A stretch of 64,000 nt of DNA from Tenebrio molitor (GCF_963966145.1 NC_091055.1:7130001-7194000); one strand, 5' to 3'. Positions 37,783 to 50,782 are shown, counted from the stretch's first letter. The notes: generated by a model not told the origin, from the sequence alone. Numbers and translations: made by a program.

Positions 37783-38488
37783 TTAAGGATGAACTGGAGT
37801 AACAATCTCAATAAAAAGTTGCGGAATTATTATAACGTTTATTACGAGGAATCAATATTTGAAAAAAAGTTTTTAATTTTTGGAAACAAATTGTAATCAG
37901 TTGCAAGTAAATTTTGTGTTGATTTTCTTGATATTTAGATAATTACATACTTACCTATGATTTTACAATCTTTTGACTAAGACTGTACGTAAAAGTAAAC
38001 AGAAACACACTGAATTCAATTTTCATTGCATTTCTGTTAAAGTTCTTAACGTAACTGTAGTAAAACGTGCGATATGAGTGTAATATTGCATACCGACGTC
38101 AACTATGTGCATTTTGTTCACTTTTTATTGAAATTAAAATAGGTACATAACCTCAAAAACCGTGTTTTTCCACATATAATTAGCGATTACATGGAAAATC
38201 CTCGACCAATTTTTTTTGTAAATTCATTAGAAAATTCTACGATATCGATACTTGATGTATTTAAGAAAAATTGGCCATTTTGAAATATGTTTTTTATCAA
38301 TTTATATACGAGCATTGATCGATTTCTCATGTGTAAAATATCCCGAAATTTTAAAAGGTAATAACTTCAAAATTCCTCAATCAAATTATTTTAAATTTGG
38401 CACAGTATTTTAGCATGGATAGAAGGACTATTGCACCAATTTTGAGCAATTTTCGCAATTTTTCAATGTTACTCCAGTTCATCCTTAA
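37783..38488. mobile_element. TTAA-flanked TIR element (about 700 bp)
   Basis: The left end reads TTAAGGATGAACTGGAGTAA. The right end is the exact inverse over the first 20 bases (TTACTCCAGTTCATCCTTAA). The imperfect TIR extends to about 45 bp with A/T-rich GTTGCG-like sequence. TTAA at both outer edges is the target duplication typical of piggyBac-superfamily transposition, although the inner ends (GGATGAAC) are not the classic piggyBac CCC start. No transposase ORF is present. Confidence 0.75.
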
Positions 38489-41400
38489 CGCACATTCGCG
38501 GGTTGTCTTAATACGCGATCCCGGAAAATGTTTCGTAATTTACATGTATTTACATGATTACATTAAGTTATGTAAATATTAAGAGCCGGTCACACTCACA
38601 TAGAAAATCATCCTGGAAATTACTTTTGCAACCCTCATTTTATCTTGAATAATTTGTCGAATTGCTAGGCTAACCAAATAATTTCGCTAAATAAAACCAA
38701 AATAAAACTGTAGCAAAATTAGAAGTTCAGAAAAAAGTTTGTGGACTCGCATAATAATACGAATTAATAATACAGTAGATATTCCTCAAATTCTCGTCAT
38801 ATTCCAAACCGAAAATAATGTTGTTTGTTTACGAGGCCTGCAGAACTTGTAATCTGAGTTTAATTTTCATTCTACTCCTACAGAGAAATTATGAGATAAT
38901 GAATGAACAATGTTGTTCTCTTTCCACTTCCTTTCACATATTTGGTAACTCTCCTGGAAATGTTTTCCTTTTTTTTTCGGTTAATTCCTTTTGATAGTTG
39001 ATGTTTGAAAGATTTCGCACCCCTGTTTTGGTACAATAAATTTAGATCTAAATTTTGCTCACTCACTGTTAATATAACATCTCGAATTATGAAAACAATC
39101 CCAAAAACAACTTCAATTAATTATAATTTTTTTGGTAGCTGGATGAGTAATAATAATATTGACAATTGTGTTTAAGAAAGTACGATTTTAAGTGAAACTT
39201 ATAAAAATTGTAGGTGTTCAGATAATTATCCAAATTCAGATAAGTGGCAGGAATTTGCAAACACACAACGTAACGTAGTTATCATCAATTTTTTATAAAG
39301 CGCTAAATCTCATCCAAGGATTTTCCTGTAAAATACTGCTATATTATTTATTTGCGGAGGGTGCGTCAAGCCTTTCTCTTTTCACCTAAAAGTTAAAACC
39401 CTTATAATCGATGGTGGTAGTGTTGGTTGCATACGTAGATTCAGCGCTGAAAAATTAATCCCGGCGCAATCTTTAATTTAAATTTTAAAGATAATTTTTA
39501 GGCCGTCGAGGAAGTTATCCGTTTACGCAGTTGCCACAGACTAGGACCCTTAAAGGAAATTATAGATTCTTATCTAAAAACACTGTTATCGTTAAAACAA
39601 ACCGGAGGAGATAAATTTAAAAGTTTCATTAGTAAGCGGAAGATGAATAGGCATTACTTTTGAAAAAACACAAAATATGTTTGGCTGTTTAGCACATACT
39701 ATCGCGATCTGTACGAAAACGTGGTATTTGATAATACTTAATTGCTATTTAATTTAATACAACGAACATCTCCACCAATTTATGCAAATCTGTTTAGAAT
39801 GGAAATGATTGCGTTCGAAATTTTGTAGAATAAGTTAAGGTAAATTATCTCATTAAAAGTAATTTTCATTATAAATTCACCGTTAGGTTTCTAATTAGAA
39901 GAAATATAAAACCGACCTCCCGGGTTTTTTTTTTTGGCTGAGCTTAAAAAATATTTTAAGGGCGGATAAATATCAGTGATTCTGAAATATTTTTCCTTGG
40001 AAGTTCCGATTTTGCATCATTTACTAAAAGCTTTCGGTGTGACACAATAACCACGTACATGCTCGTTTATTTTTTCCTTGCCATACCTTCTAATCGCTAG
40101 AACGTGACTATGAAAGAAAGTAAACAGAATACAATCGTTGCCTTGTACAGCTTCGCTTTTAATGAATGCCATTATACTGATATTAACTCCACAACAAACA
40201 AGTTTCAAAATCAATAATTTTAAAAACACCTTGATAAATTTTCCACCAGCTAGGTGTGACACCGGAACAGACTGAACTGTATTTTTGTCACCCGTAATTA
40301 AGACAAACAAAAAATTATTTGTTTCGAGAGATCACAGTGTAAAATAAAAGAAATTAGTACAGAAGAAAGAGAAGGCTCAGAAACTAGACGAACACTAGTA
40401 GTGCTTCGTTTTCCATTTTCAAATTTGATTTGTATTACTTTGAATGATGATATATTTGAAATTTACGTATTATCAGTATTGTTTCGGTGGCAAGAAATTG
40501 AACGGGTCGTGGTTTGTGACATTTTCAGAAAAGCCAAGGGTTGTAGGTTTCTTGTCCTAAAGTGGGTACTCTTACTGGTAGTTAGGGAGATCCTTTAAAT
40601 TAAAGGTAATTTTAGTCATTATTTAGTATCAGGTAAAATGTGGCTCAGCAGGATAAATGTAGCTTCTTCCCTAAAATTAGCTAGACGGTAAATTGCGCAC
40701 AAAACGAATTATACCAAGGTAATGTCTCTTTGTGACTTGTTATGTGTGTTTTGACGTATTAGATTCAGGTGGCGTCGTTATCATTGTTCCGCATAAAACT
40801 CGCACATTTTCGTTTTGTCAGTAATTTGAAACACAATTCGAACTACATTCCATTTGAAAGCATTCTGTGATGAAAACAGGCAACTCGAGATTGGGTGTTA
40901 TTTTAATTTTTTATGCCTTAATTAACACTTTTGTTAGCCTCTTACCAAAATAAAAAAATGCAAATTAAACAAGCGACGCGAAGAAGGGTGTTGTTTATAT
41001 TCATCTAAAAAATATTAACAAACCGAACACCAATTTCAACATCATTAGCATCTTCGGTCATCGACGTGAATAATTCAGGTTTTAATTTTTTATCCAAAAA
41101 TACAAACCCCATCTGTGGTCAAGCTAAAATATGGCGCCCCAATTTATATCTTTGTTTTATTGTGGTGATCACACCGAATCGTTTTAATTACCATTTAAAA
41201 CCCAAGTCTGATAAGTTTTTTAAATAACCAATTTCTATTTAGTAACACCGATCGAAAGTTAATCAAGATTTAAACTCATGAATATGTACCCCAAATTAAG
41301 TAATAAAAGCGCAAATCGAGTTTAAAACTGACTTAATGAAAATTAGCAGCCCACTAAGGTAGGTAGCTTCGCCAAAACAGTATTATGCTAATAAACCAAT

Positions 41401-43433
41401 TTTATGAACCTTGACATATTGCTAAACGGCAATCATGTGTGGTGCACGATCGATAATAATCATTTGCAGAATTGTTACACTTTTAATGGTAGGTGTGAAA
41501 TTGCTTTTGGACATGTGAGAAATGTCGCTTAAGGTAATAGCGCTGTAGTTGAAAACTTATTTTCTTTTATTTGCGTACAGCGATATCTATCTATATGTAC
41601 TGTTGCAAACGTGTTCATAACATTCAGCGTATAGCAGGGCAAAAAAATTGAGGGTGAATTTGGCACATAAAATGTGATAAAAATGTTCCTACTAACATAT
41701 GCTCTAAATCCGTTCCTGAGGGAATTATGGTTCCCAAAAGGGGTGAATTTTTTTTTTTCAATATCGTGAAACCTACGCTATAAAACTTTCAAATTTTAGA
41801 TACCAGAAGTAGTGAAAACAGCGACACGCTCGATCGGAAACACTGTTTACTTTTCTTGACAGCGCTAATGACAAAATTTAACCAGTGTTTAGTAAATTTG
41901 ATTGAAAAATATAAAATAACGGAATCAATCGCGTTATGGTGAATTAGCAGTTTTATCTTGACAGTATTGTAAAAGATTTCGTAAAATTTTTGAGAAAATG
42001 TGGCAGGTCCGGGCCCTAGAAATTAACAATCCGAGCCTGGATAAATTTCGGCGCGTAAGCCCTCATTCGGATTTACAAACGACTTCACGTACATGCGTTG
42101 CTAGTAAACAAAAGATTGTTGATTTACGCATGACGCACGCAGCTGCGTAGCGAGTTGCCGTGGCAGTGTTTTGAGCGCTGTGGTACAACGTACAGACCTC
42201 AAACCAAAATTTGTTAAGTTTTTTCTGGTTTGTGGTAAATTGTTGGTGGTGGACGCCACATATTCACCAAATTGTATTTTCCAGATGTATTTCATCAATT
42301 TAGATTAGGTGGCATAAAATTCATACTGAGTAGTTGAATTGGACAAATGTACTAAAAGACTTACCTGTGTATACACAGTGGAACTACAAAAACAAACAAA
42401 AATGCTTCGAACTGATAAAATCTAACCCACAGTAGGAAGGATAATCTTGTTGAGAACAAAGAACAGAAAATACACTTTGAGAAAGATATAAATAAAGCTA
42501 AAAATTATAAATTGTGAAAACTTGATTTTACTTCAAACGATACAAAAGTAAGTTATCTAGGGAGTATTAGATATACGAGGAGTACTAGATGTAAGATGGT
42601 CCTAGCATTCTGTGATATTTGCTTTGAACTTCACCCGTAACTCGCTGAGATCTTTCTTCATTTGAACTTTTTTTTGTAGAGAACAAACAAGAAATATGTA
42701 ATAATGGTCGTGGCTTCAGGAATGAAGTTAACGTAAAGTTTATTTAACGACTGCTGAACAGCTAAATGATACAACTCCAAAGTCAAGTTCACTTCAGTAA
42801 TTTTTTTATACTTCTGCAATTAAAATATTCTGTTAAGAAAACATTTAATGTTATATTCATCTATTCGGTGAAAGGATGCTAAATGTCTTATTTACTTTGT
42901 AAACTAAATTTATAATTACCAGTGCCAATTCTGTAAGTCAACGTGTGACGCACGTCTCTTAATTTATCTGTTTGTGAAAAAAATTCGTTTTTAAGAATTT
43001 AGAATGCAGATAAATCGAAATTATTATTTTTGGTAGTGTTATTTAATTGCAAAGTGATCTGTTCAATTTAAATTAATAATTAAATAATATAATACCTTAA
43101 AAATATTTTAGTGGTATAACTCGAACGGCATTTTGTTTTATTAAATTACTTTCTTGCTATGCGTGCTCCATCGAAACTGTCGTTAGAATTGGGTTAGAAC
43201 AACCAATAAAAAACCAATCAAACTAGTCGGACAGACAGAAGTAGAAGTAGCTGAGCCCTGAATTTCAGAGAAAAGGATAAATTCAACGTTTTTTCGCTGA
43301 TTTAATACGCTAAACCGAAAGGAGAGCTAGTTTTTGGTGGCCTAACAATCACAAAATCAAATGCTACGATAGAAAAGTGATTAGAGATTGATGTAAAGCC
43401 AGACAATTGAAAATAGAAACTGTGGGAAATATA
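38489..43433. other. Intron sequence without recognised genes
   Basis: Chance-length ORFs only (longest 97 codons at 40017-40310, minus). No TIR pair or microsatellite noticed. Confidence 0.5.
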
Positions 43434-43716
43434 AAATAGTTATTTTCATATGAGTAGCGCTGTCAGATTATTTTTCAGGTATGAGGCCAAAATTTGAAGC
43501 ACGAGGCGGTAACCGAGTGTTGCAAAACAGGCCTAATATTGAATAACGTTTTTCGTATTCGTTTGCGCAAAGTCTTAAAGAAACATTAGTTAATTCTAAA
43601 TTTTGAGGGTATCTTTGACAGATGTCAAGTTAGGTATATAAATTCAAAAGTTTATACATATATTTAGTTATATACCACTTTACACGTTATGTATCTCAGG
43701 AAACGAACCCGAAAAA
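43434..43716 (-). repeat. 300 bp dispersed repeat, copy B
   Basis: Reverse complement of copy A with scattered substitutions, from ATTTTCATATGAGTAGCGCT at the low end to CAGGAAACGAACCCGAAAAA at the high end. No terminal inverted repeat or ORF was seen. It is probably a fragment or unit of a further non-autonomous family. Confidence 0.8.
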
Positions 43717-44089
43717 CTCTCTTTTTAATAACATATTCGGTTTTAGTTGTTTTTTGTTGGAATTGTTATGAACCGTTGTTCCTTGGGTAGCTCGAGACAA
43801 AATGTTTCCATTGCACTTTTCTTGACAAACAACTATGTTTAAAATAAGCAACAATAATTAAATTACACTAAAATGATAAAAATTAATTTTGTTCACGTTG
43901 TTTAAGTAAATTGAATTGAGCAAATGGTGAAGGCGGCAGGAAAAGTTTAAATTAAATTGGTTGTTTTTCGAGAGTTGTGTCAGATTCGACAACTATATTT
44001 TTCAAACTCTTTAATGGATAATATAGAGAATAAGTTGCATAAAATCCACTTCTTATACTATTGTAAATATTTTCTTAGTTATATCGTAA

Positions 44090-44114
44090 AATGGTGGATG
44101 CGCCGGGCAAATTT
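44090..44114 (+). repeat. 25 bp direct repeat beside a Dpr exon, copy 1
   Basis: AATGGTGGATGCGCCGGG followed by CAAATTT recurs at 45430-45455 with one extra A. It lies on the intron side of the exon at 44697-45061. It is GC-rich for this region. Confidence 0.6.
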
Positions 44115-44300
44115 ATTAACATTTCCTTTGTTTGGATAGGTATCAGATTTTTCATAGTTTGTTCAAAGCACTAAAATATGTCTTTTTTGTTCTTAAATAC
44201 ATACAGATTAGAGCGATTAAAAACTAAATTACCAAACATCAAACTTAAGCTCATTTTTTATTTTTTGTTTCAGGAAGGTGCTTATTTATATCATTACATC

Positions 44301-44471
44301 GGGTGTATTTTTAAATTTCACCTCATAGTAGGCGTTGAAGAGTCAATTGTGAACGCACTATACAAGTTACGAATCACGGATCAGCTGTTTAAATCTTACG
44401 TTTTACACGAGTGGTGCGTTCACAATCGACTCTTGAACGGCTACTACGAGGTGAAATTTAAAAAAACACCC
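44301..44471. mobile_element. Near-palindromic MITE family, copy 3 (about 225 bp from a Dpr exon)
   Basis: It starts GGGTGTATTTTTAAATTTCA and ends TGAAATTTAAAAAAACACCC, with inner arms GTTGAAGAGTCAATTGTGAA and its inverse. It sits in the intron only about 225 bp from the donor side of the exon at 44697. It could fold into a hairpin in the Dpr pre-mRNA. Confidence 0.8.
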
Positions 44472-44696
44472 TATAGAATGATTATGCAATTTATCTTTTT
44501 ATTAATACATACATATATTAAAGCAACTGGAACTGATAGTTTTGACTGATTTTCTGTAGGTTGATTGTTTGCTTGTATTGTTCATTACGTTCTTTGTAAC
44601 AATGAACATTCTTTTTTAGCAGAAAAGTAGTTAACTGGCAAGTTGAAATGAACCTGACTTTTGTTTGTTAAGACGTGAAGAGTATGATTGTCTTAC

Positions 44697-45061
44697 TGTT
44701 TTATTTTGGAGCAATCCGATGCGACAGTCGATCATTACAGTCGACCCAACCCTTGCAGTAATATTGTGGGGTTCTGTCCCTTCTTCAAAAAAAGGTCCCC
44801 AGCGGGAGTCTGGCAAGTGATAATGTGGCACTGGAAAACCACGTCCCAAACTGTGGCGAACAGGTTCGGTGGCGATGGTTGTCGCAGGGGCGGCTGTTGT
44901 CGAAGTTGTCGTTGTTGTGGGATGAGTGGCGATAGCAGTCGTCGTACTCGGTACGTTGGACCATAAATGCGCGACGTCTGTAGGCCGTGACCTTACCTGG
45001 TATGAGACGTCTTCTGATAAAAGAGAGGTCATCGCTATTGCCGTTGTCATCTTCTCGCCCT
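44697..45061 (-). CDS. Dpr family Ig protein, exon with Thr-rich linker and start of Ig domain 1
   Basis: This is an internal exon of a defective proboscis extension response (Dpr) family cell-surface protein, often named zig-8-like in insect annotations. Dpr proteins are neuronal two-Ig-domain receptors that bind DIP partners during synaptic matching. The acceptor is a T-rich tract ending in ttgcag just above 45061. The donor is ACA^GTAAGA at 44697/44696. The exon is 365 bp, starts with two bases of a split codon and ends in phase 0. It encodes a Thr/Ala-rich low-complexity stretch (about 44880-44952), then RWGPFFEE, the sequon HNITARVGSTV, the first Ig cysteine in MIDCRIG, and LLQNKT at the splice site. 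The NKT sequon is completed next to the junction. The Ig sequence looks closer to the Dpr18/Dpr20 type (LLQ-NKT-V, YPNN) than to Dprs with an I-x-R-D-x-H-I-L pattern, but the paralogue is not settled. The upstream signal-peptide exon was not found. Confidence 0.9.
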
Positions 45062-45429
45062 CTGCAAACAGAATAAATTTGCTCAAACTTCTTTAATTTC
45101 ACTGGAAATTGAGTGAAGAGTCTTCTCTGGTCTGTATCCACATGTTAACGGAGATTATTTGATACGAACTGATAACTCTCGAAACCAAAGAAGGCACAAA
45201 AGGATCAGTTTCTTTTATTTCTACAGTTCTAGCAGATAAATTAATGGGACAAATAATATGTTTCTCTGGTATTAATTACGAAATATACAAATGGAAATGG
45301 TAAAATCTTATCAGACTTGCTGCTACTTCGAACATTTATTTGATGTATTTTATAGATTGTTTATGACAAATACATTAAAGAAAGTTGTACATCACAATCT
45401 CCTCAGTGGAGTTAAAACTCATTAACTAT

Positions 45430-45455
45430 AATGGTGGATGCGCCGGGACAAATTT
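45430..45455 (+). repeat. 25 bp direct repeat beside a Dpr exon, copy 2
   Basis: AATGGTGGATGCGCCGGGAC followed by AAATTT, identical to 44090-44114 apart from one inserted A. It is about 370 bp from the acceptor side of the same exon. The surrounding bases do not match, so the similarity is confined to this word. Confidence 0.6.
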
Positions 45456-46779
45456 TAAACGACTCTCAATGTCTTAATATTTTATTTTATTTTCATTTAT
45501 TTTACTTTCATATAATTTGGACACCAATGCCTCTTAGTGTATATATGTTTTGCAATTTTTTTTTAAGTGTAATTACAATAATAATTATTGTTTACATAAT
45601 ACTTTTAAATGAACAAAAATTTCGCTGTATATTCAGTGTACGTTGTTTTGCTATTTGTTGTTAGAGCGATCACGTTTTGAATGTCTATATGAGTCTTTTT
45701 ATGGCAGAATGGTTATTTGAGATGCAACTTTTCAATTAGTGTGCGCGAAATCAAAAATCATAACGGAATTACAGGCGTCGATATTTTTAATTGAATTTTA
45801 TGGAAAAAGTTTCCACAATTAAATTTTTAAAAGCTTGCAAAATCCGAATTAGAAAAGTTCCGTGGAAAAAATCGTGCGTGTTTGTGAAATGAATCTTTTT
45901 CGAATATTTGAAAAGTTATAAATCAGCATAAAACTTCCTTTGATATTTAAATTCGACGGATATATGAAAGCAAGGATTCTGATTTCTTAGACGACTGTTT
46001 AACTGGAATTCTGACGATAACACTTGTATTTGAACGTAAAAAATATTCTTTGAACGGGGATTTTTAGTAGGATTTAAATTTACCAGAAAATGAGAATAAT
46101 GTAACATGTTTAAAAACATGCCCTGATTTACGAGAATTTCAAGATTTTCTTTGTCGAATCGTGAAATAAATTTGAATGTATCACATATTTGTAAAAAGGT
46201 TCTTACTTAGTTTGCTAAATGTGCGAGCTGAGATCTTAAGCAAAGAGTGCGCCAGTTGAATGTGTTTTCCACTCGAATTGAGATAACGTGATGTTGTCGT
46301 ATATTTTTATTAAAAAAGACAGATTTATGTGGCACTCAAGCAAAACTAAACTGTCCCAATTTTCTTAAACATACAAAAAGATACAGCGCAGTCGACTAAT
46401 CGCCACATAAAATTTAGTATCTTTCAAATCACAATACGTACATTTAACTGTACAGATTTAATTAATTATCTTTTAGATTTGAAGATATAGCTCAAAAGGT
46501 GCAACTTTGACCTCATTTATTTTAAATTTTAAATATTTACATACATACTTCATTATTTCCACCATTTTCAAGGAGTGATTTAAATGTTTCCACATTTAGT
46601 GTAACAAAAAGGTCCATATCTTTTACGAAAAAGAAGATAGATTTTTTTAAAAACATTTTCCTGGTATTTTATGACTACTTAATAACGTAGTGCTAAACTG
46701 TTCCACAAATTTTGGGACATCCTGTATAAAACTGAAAAATATACTTTAATACATCAATCATTAAATCATTTAATAATGT

Positions 46780-46804
46780 ACGTGTGTGTGTGTGTGTGTG
46801 TGTA
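46780..46804 (+). repeat. (GT)n microsatellite
   Basis: About eleven GT units, followed by TATGTATT. Confidence 0.95.
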
Positions 46805-47851
46805 TGTATTTTGCGATGTTATTGACACGAAATCCTGGTATTAGGTATTCTACATCGTTCCCCAGGTACTCGGCGGTTGTCTCGTTTACTCCACCATTGA
46901 TTACGGTTTAAGCAATTAATTAATGGCATACAGAAATCTCCATATACATCGGCTTACTACATCAGCTTAACGTAAAATTCAATAATAAAGCTTAAAACGA
47001 AAAATAATGCATAGAAGTTTCACAACAAAATTTAACAATCTACAATTCACTTGAAAATTCTAAAATATCTTAAACGCTAATGATTGATTACCTAAATGTA
47101 AGTATTCAATAAATTAGAAGATCGTGTTATTTACCAAATTACACTAACTACATAGTTGACTTTTTGTACGAGACCTGCTTCAAGCTGACATTATTTAATG
47201 TGTCTGGATGCCTTCATCGTTCCACGTAGATTTAACATTGTTGCTTCGTTTAGGCAATTCGATTAGAAATTTCCCTAAAGGATAAACGGCCGCCTCGAAG
47301 GCCAATTATCTCTACCCCTTTCAACTCGAACTTCCAGCATTTTATGTAATTGATAGGACATCAAGTTCTAATAGAATGTTCCAAACATTTTTATGAAAAT
47401 TAATTTTATTGACAATACTGTGGAAACATTCTTCGCGCACTTGCTCCGCAGATCTAAATTTAAACCAAAAATTTAACCAGTTATTTTACATTATTTATTC
47501 TAATATTGTACACTGGCAGCATAAGGTCATCTGGGTAATACATTACTATGTAAATACAGTGTTCCATGTCATCGATACATTAATCAATAACCTTTTAACA
47601 TCACAGATGTGTCATGATATGGGGACAGTGTGGTCATAAACTTTTACGAGTTGATGCATTACAATTTCACACTCTAAAGAAATATGAAAAATACGAATTA
47701 TCCATGGAAAAGTGTTAATACGTAATTATAATACAAGAGAAATTAAAAAGAATTTTCTTTCTTCAAAAACTTAAAAAAAACGTGGTGACAGCTAACCTAC
47801 AATTTATAAACAAAACATCTTCCTCTTTATTTTGTTTCTTTGCAATGTTTC

Positions 47852-47961
47852 ACATTAAAAACAGAATAACTAGCGATTCCCATTCTCGAAGCAAATATCT
47901 AAGGGCACCCTTTATTGAAGACAAACATGTTCAATTATGTGCCGATTAAACATAAACAAAT
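47852..47961 (+). repeat. 110 bp module, copy 2
   Basis: Stand-alone match to the module at 30736-30842, lying upstream of the Dpr exons. No flanking inverted repeats were seen on either side. Confidence 0.75.
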
Positions 47962-50782
47962 GATACGCATGATACATACACACTGACGTAATGATTTTTG
48001 TTTTATTTTTAGTTCAGGTTGTAACATTCATCCTGCCAGAAGAAAAAGACGTTTACATTACAGAGACCAAAATGGTAAACGTAAAAGGAAACAATTTATT
48101 TGATCCTAAATGGCAAATTGCACAAGTCAGCAAAATAATTCAAAAGCGATTCCACTGATAAAAGATTTTTATACATCTAAAAGATTTAGTTTATGGTTAA
48201 ATATAAAATACCCTAATTTGTTGTTTCCTGAGCTTTATTTTTCCGCACCCATGTTTAACCTAAGATATATAAATAAAAAGGTCAAAGTTGAAGAAGCTGT
48301 GTGAAAGAAGTACATTCTGTAGAGTTATCAATTCTTTGTAGCATCCTTGGAGATGTTCTTCAAAAGTTGTAATTGTAACAAAATTCTTTTAGTTATTTTC
48401 CTCGGTAAGTCAATATCTTTCAGCGATCAAAATACACAAAACAATAAATGTTCTTGACTTTTTGGGACAAAATTTAACCATTTACTTACTTCTTATTTCT
48501 CTGATAAATTCTGAGTGTTAAGTTTATTTTGAAAATGAAACGAATACAAAATAACCAGTTAGCTGGGTATAATTAATTTCGATTTCTGTCGATTTTTTAA
48601 AATAATTTCAAATTTTAACACAGTTTCTCAGTTCTCTGACAAACGTAGCGGTAAAATTAATTGTTGTGCCATGATCATTCTAAATGAACTTTTAGAGACC
48701 ACTGCAGATTGACTCATTAATGTAGTTACTCAAATTAGTGCCGACTGAACTGGTTGAGTGTTAATTAGTAGTTTATAGTTTATATTTGTAGTATATAATG
48801 TTCGCATAAATGAGCTATGCTTTGAATGTGCTTGTAAATCCACAGTTAAAATAATCACATCATTATATTTCATTTTATACGTAAAACCTACTAGTGATTT
48901 TAATGGAAATTTACTATAGTCAGTGTGATGTTCTAAATCAATCTTAAAGGTGACACACTGCAAAGAATTTCAATATCGGAAACAGCGAAAAGTAATAGCA
49001 ACCTGTAAATAAAGGATCAAGGGAAAAGTTTCTTAAGAATGTTATCCAATGTAAAGGTCCACTTTTCTAAAAACTTTTTCCAACTGCATATATTAATTGT
49101 AAAAGACGAAGAAAAATCCGCAATAACGCATTCTCTCGACCGGATCAAATTATAGTCGGAACAATTTTCCGACATCGATCGGAACTTTACAGAAATTTTA
49201 AACAAACATTTACTTAGAGGGGAAAGTTCCAATTAAAAAGGACGAAATTAAACTCTAGACCAATTCCTTAAAAGCCACCTTTGAACTTTTGCAATTAAAG
49301 ATTGTATAGTATTGTTCCCAGTCATCCAAAAACATTCGTGAACATCCCAATACATTAAACGAATTAAGCCACGAAGACGTACAAAAGGGAAGGGGTTAAA
49401 TATTTAATAAGCACAAACAAGGGTTTTATAAATCGATGCTTTCAACTGTTACAGTCCTTTACGCAGATTTGATACATTCTTCCTGTAACTTTCGAAATTT
49501 ATAGCTTAAAGCTGCCTTAATTGGACAAGAGAGTCGAAAGGAGTAGATTTATTATTTACAGATTTATTTATCTAAAGATCATTTTACAATTCTCATATTT
49601 TTACAAATATTCAAGATAATAGGAAGTGTTTTTCTTTTTGTAAAAGTTCTGACGCTGTAAATACGTGTGCGGCCATACTTAATAACCACCATTTTATCCT
49701 ATAACGCAAATAAGTTTAGGAGATATAAAATAATAATTTATTGCCAACATTTGTTACAAGTAGTTGCGTTTTATGAAACATAAAAATTCATTTATGTCAC
49801 AGATTTTACCATTTAAAAAAATGTTCTTCAATGTATCGTTCAGAAAGGATTTTTGAAATGTATGTTTTTGTTTGAAGTGTAGGTTTTTGAATCAGATTTA
49901 AAATCTTTGACGGAATTTTACAAACAGGGATTTCATTCACCAACCTCTATTTATTTTATGTAAATTAATCCAAAATCAATATTCATTAGCAAAATATCCA
50001 AAAAGCCTGAATTACAAAAGCTTTTCCGCTCGGATACTTTCCTGCTAGTTATGGAAAATAAACTTGTCTTATAACAACAATTTTACAGTAAATACTTTAC
50101 TTGATGTTTACCTGTATGTTGTACTGATAAATATGTGTATTAATGATTCCAAACTGTTGGGGGATTATTATGAAATTATGATGCACTGCAGCAGTGGCTC
50201 ATTAAATGTACAGTGGGAAACGAACAAAGAGAAATGTAAAATGAATACTTTTTTTGCATTAATTACATGTTGGTTTTACAAAGAAACGAGAGATTAAATC
50301 AGTTGCACCACGCGAGAGCATAATTATGGAAGTCATTGTCTAGTTTTTCTTTAACATAGTTTTATTTTTTGGTGAATGTCGCAAATATCAATCGCAACAA
50401 TGTCCGAGAAAGGCTGCAAAGAGTGTAGATAAAACATTAACGATGTGAGATATGAACGGTCACAAAATGTTCATAGACAATAACTAGTTTATTGTGTCAT
50501 AGGGATAACGTGGTGTTGTCGCCTGTATTATTCATCACGCTGCTTCATATTCTTTTATTAAAACATTTCGGCTCAACAAGTAAAATTACACCGAATTTTT
50601 CATCATCATCTTGACTTGCTGCAACTTATGGACATTAGATTAGAGTGATTAGACAAATAGGTTTACGATTTTGAGGTGTAAAATATAATTATTTATTAAA
50701 TCAATGAAGGCGAATGAGTATTTAAAAAAATAAGAACCTCCATTTATATAATTTTTTTTTAATTCTTGGTAAACATCTGTTA
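47962..50782. other. Non-coding, presumed upstream Dpr intron
   Basis: AT-rich, short ORFs only, no repeat pair noticed. Confidence 0.45.

Larger units (their letters stand above)
3755..44696 (-). other. Giant phase-0 intron of the Dpr gene (about 40.9 kb)
   Basis: The intron is bounded by a GTAAGA donor at the 44696 end and a TTTTCTTACAG acceptor at the 3755 end. It splits Ig domain 1 between its first cysteine strand and the tryptophan. Long introns at this position are usual in insect Dpr genes. It hosts a candidate nested peptide gene and most of the mobile elements listed here. Its extent is inferred from the matching splice phases and the protein continuity. An extra small exon within it cannot be excluded. 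Confidence 0.85.
45062..47851. other. Upstream Dpr intron, no exon recognised
   Basis: Begins with the acceptor tract TTTATTCTGTTTGCAG read on the minus strand. A signal-peptide exon ending in phase 1 is expected somewhere upstream but I could not identify one here. Contains one GT microsatellite. Confidence 0.5.

Noticed and set aside
44178..44549. 123-codon plus ORF
   Set aside because: About half of it is the palindromic MITE at 44301-44471.
44688..44966. 92-codon plus ORF rich in Gly, Arg and Cys
   Set aside because: Antisense shadow of the Thr-rich Dpr coding sequence.
46716..46727. ACATCCTGTATA as a right transposon end
   Set aside because: No matching left end was found upstream.
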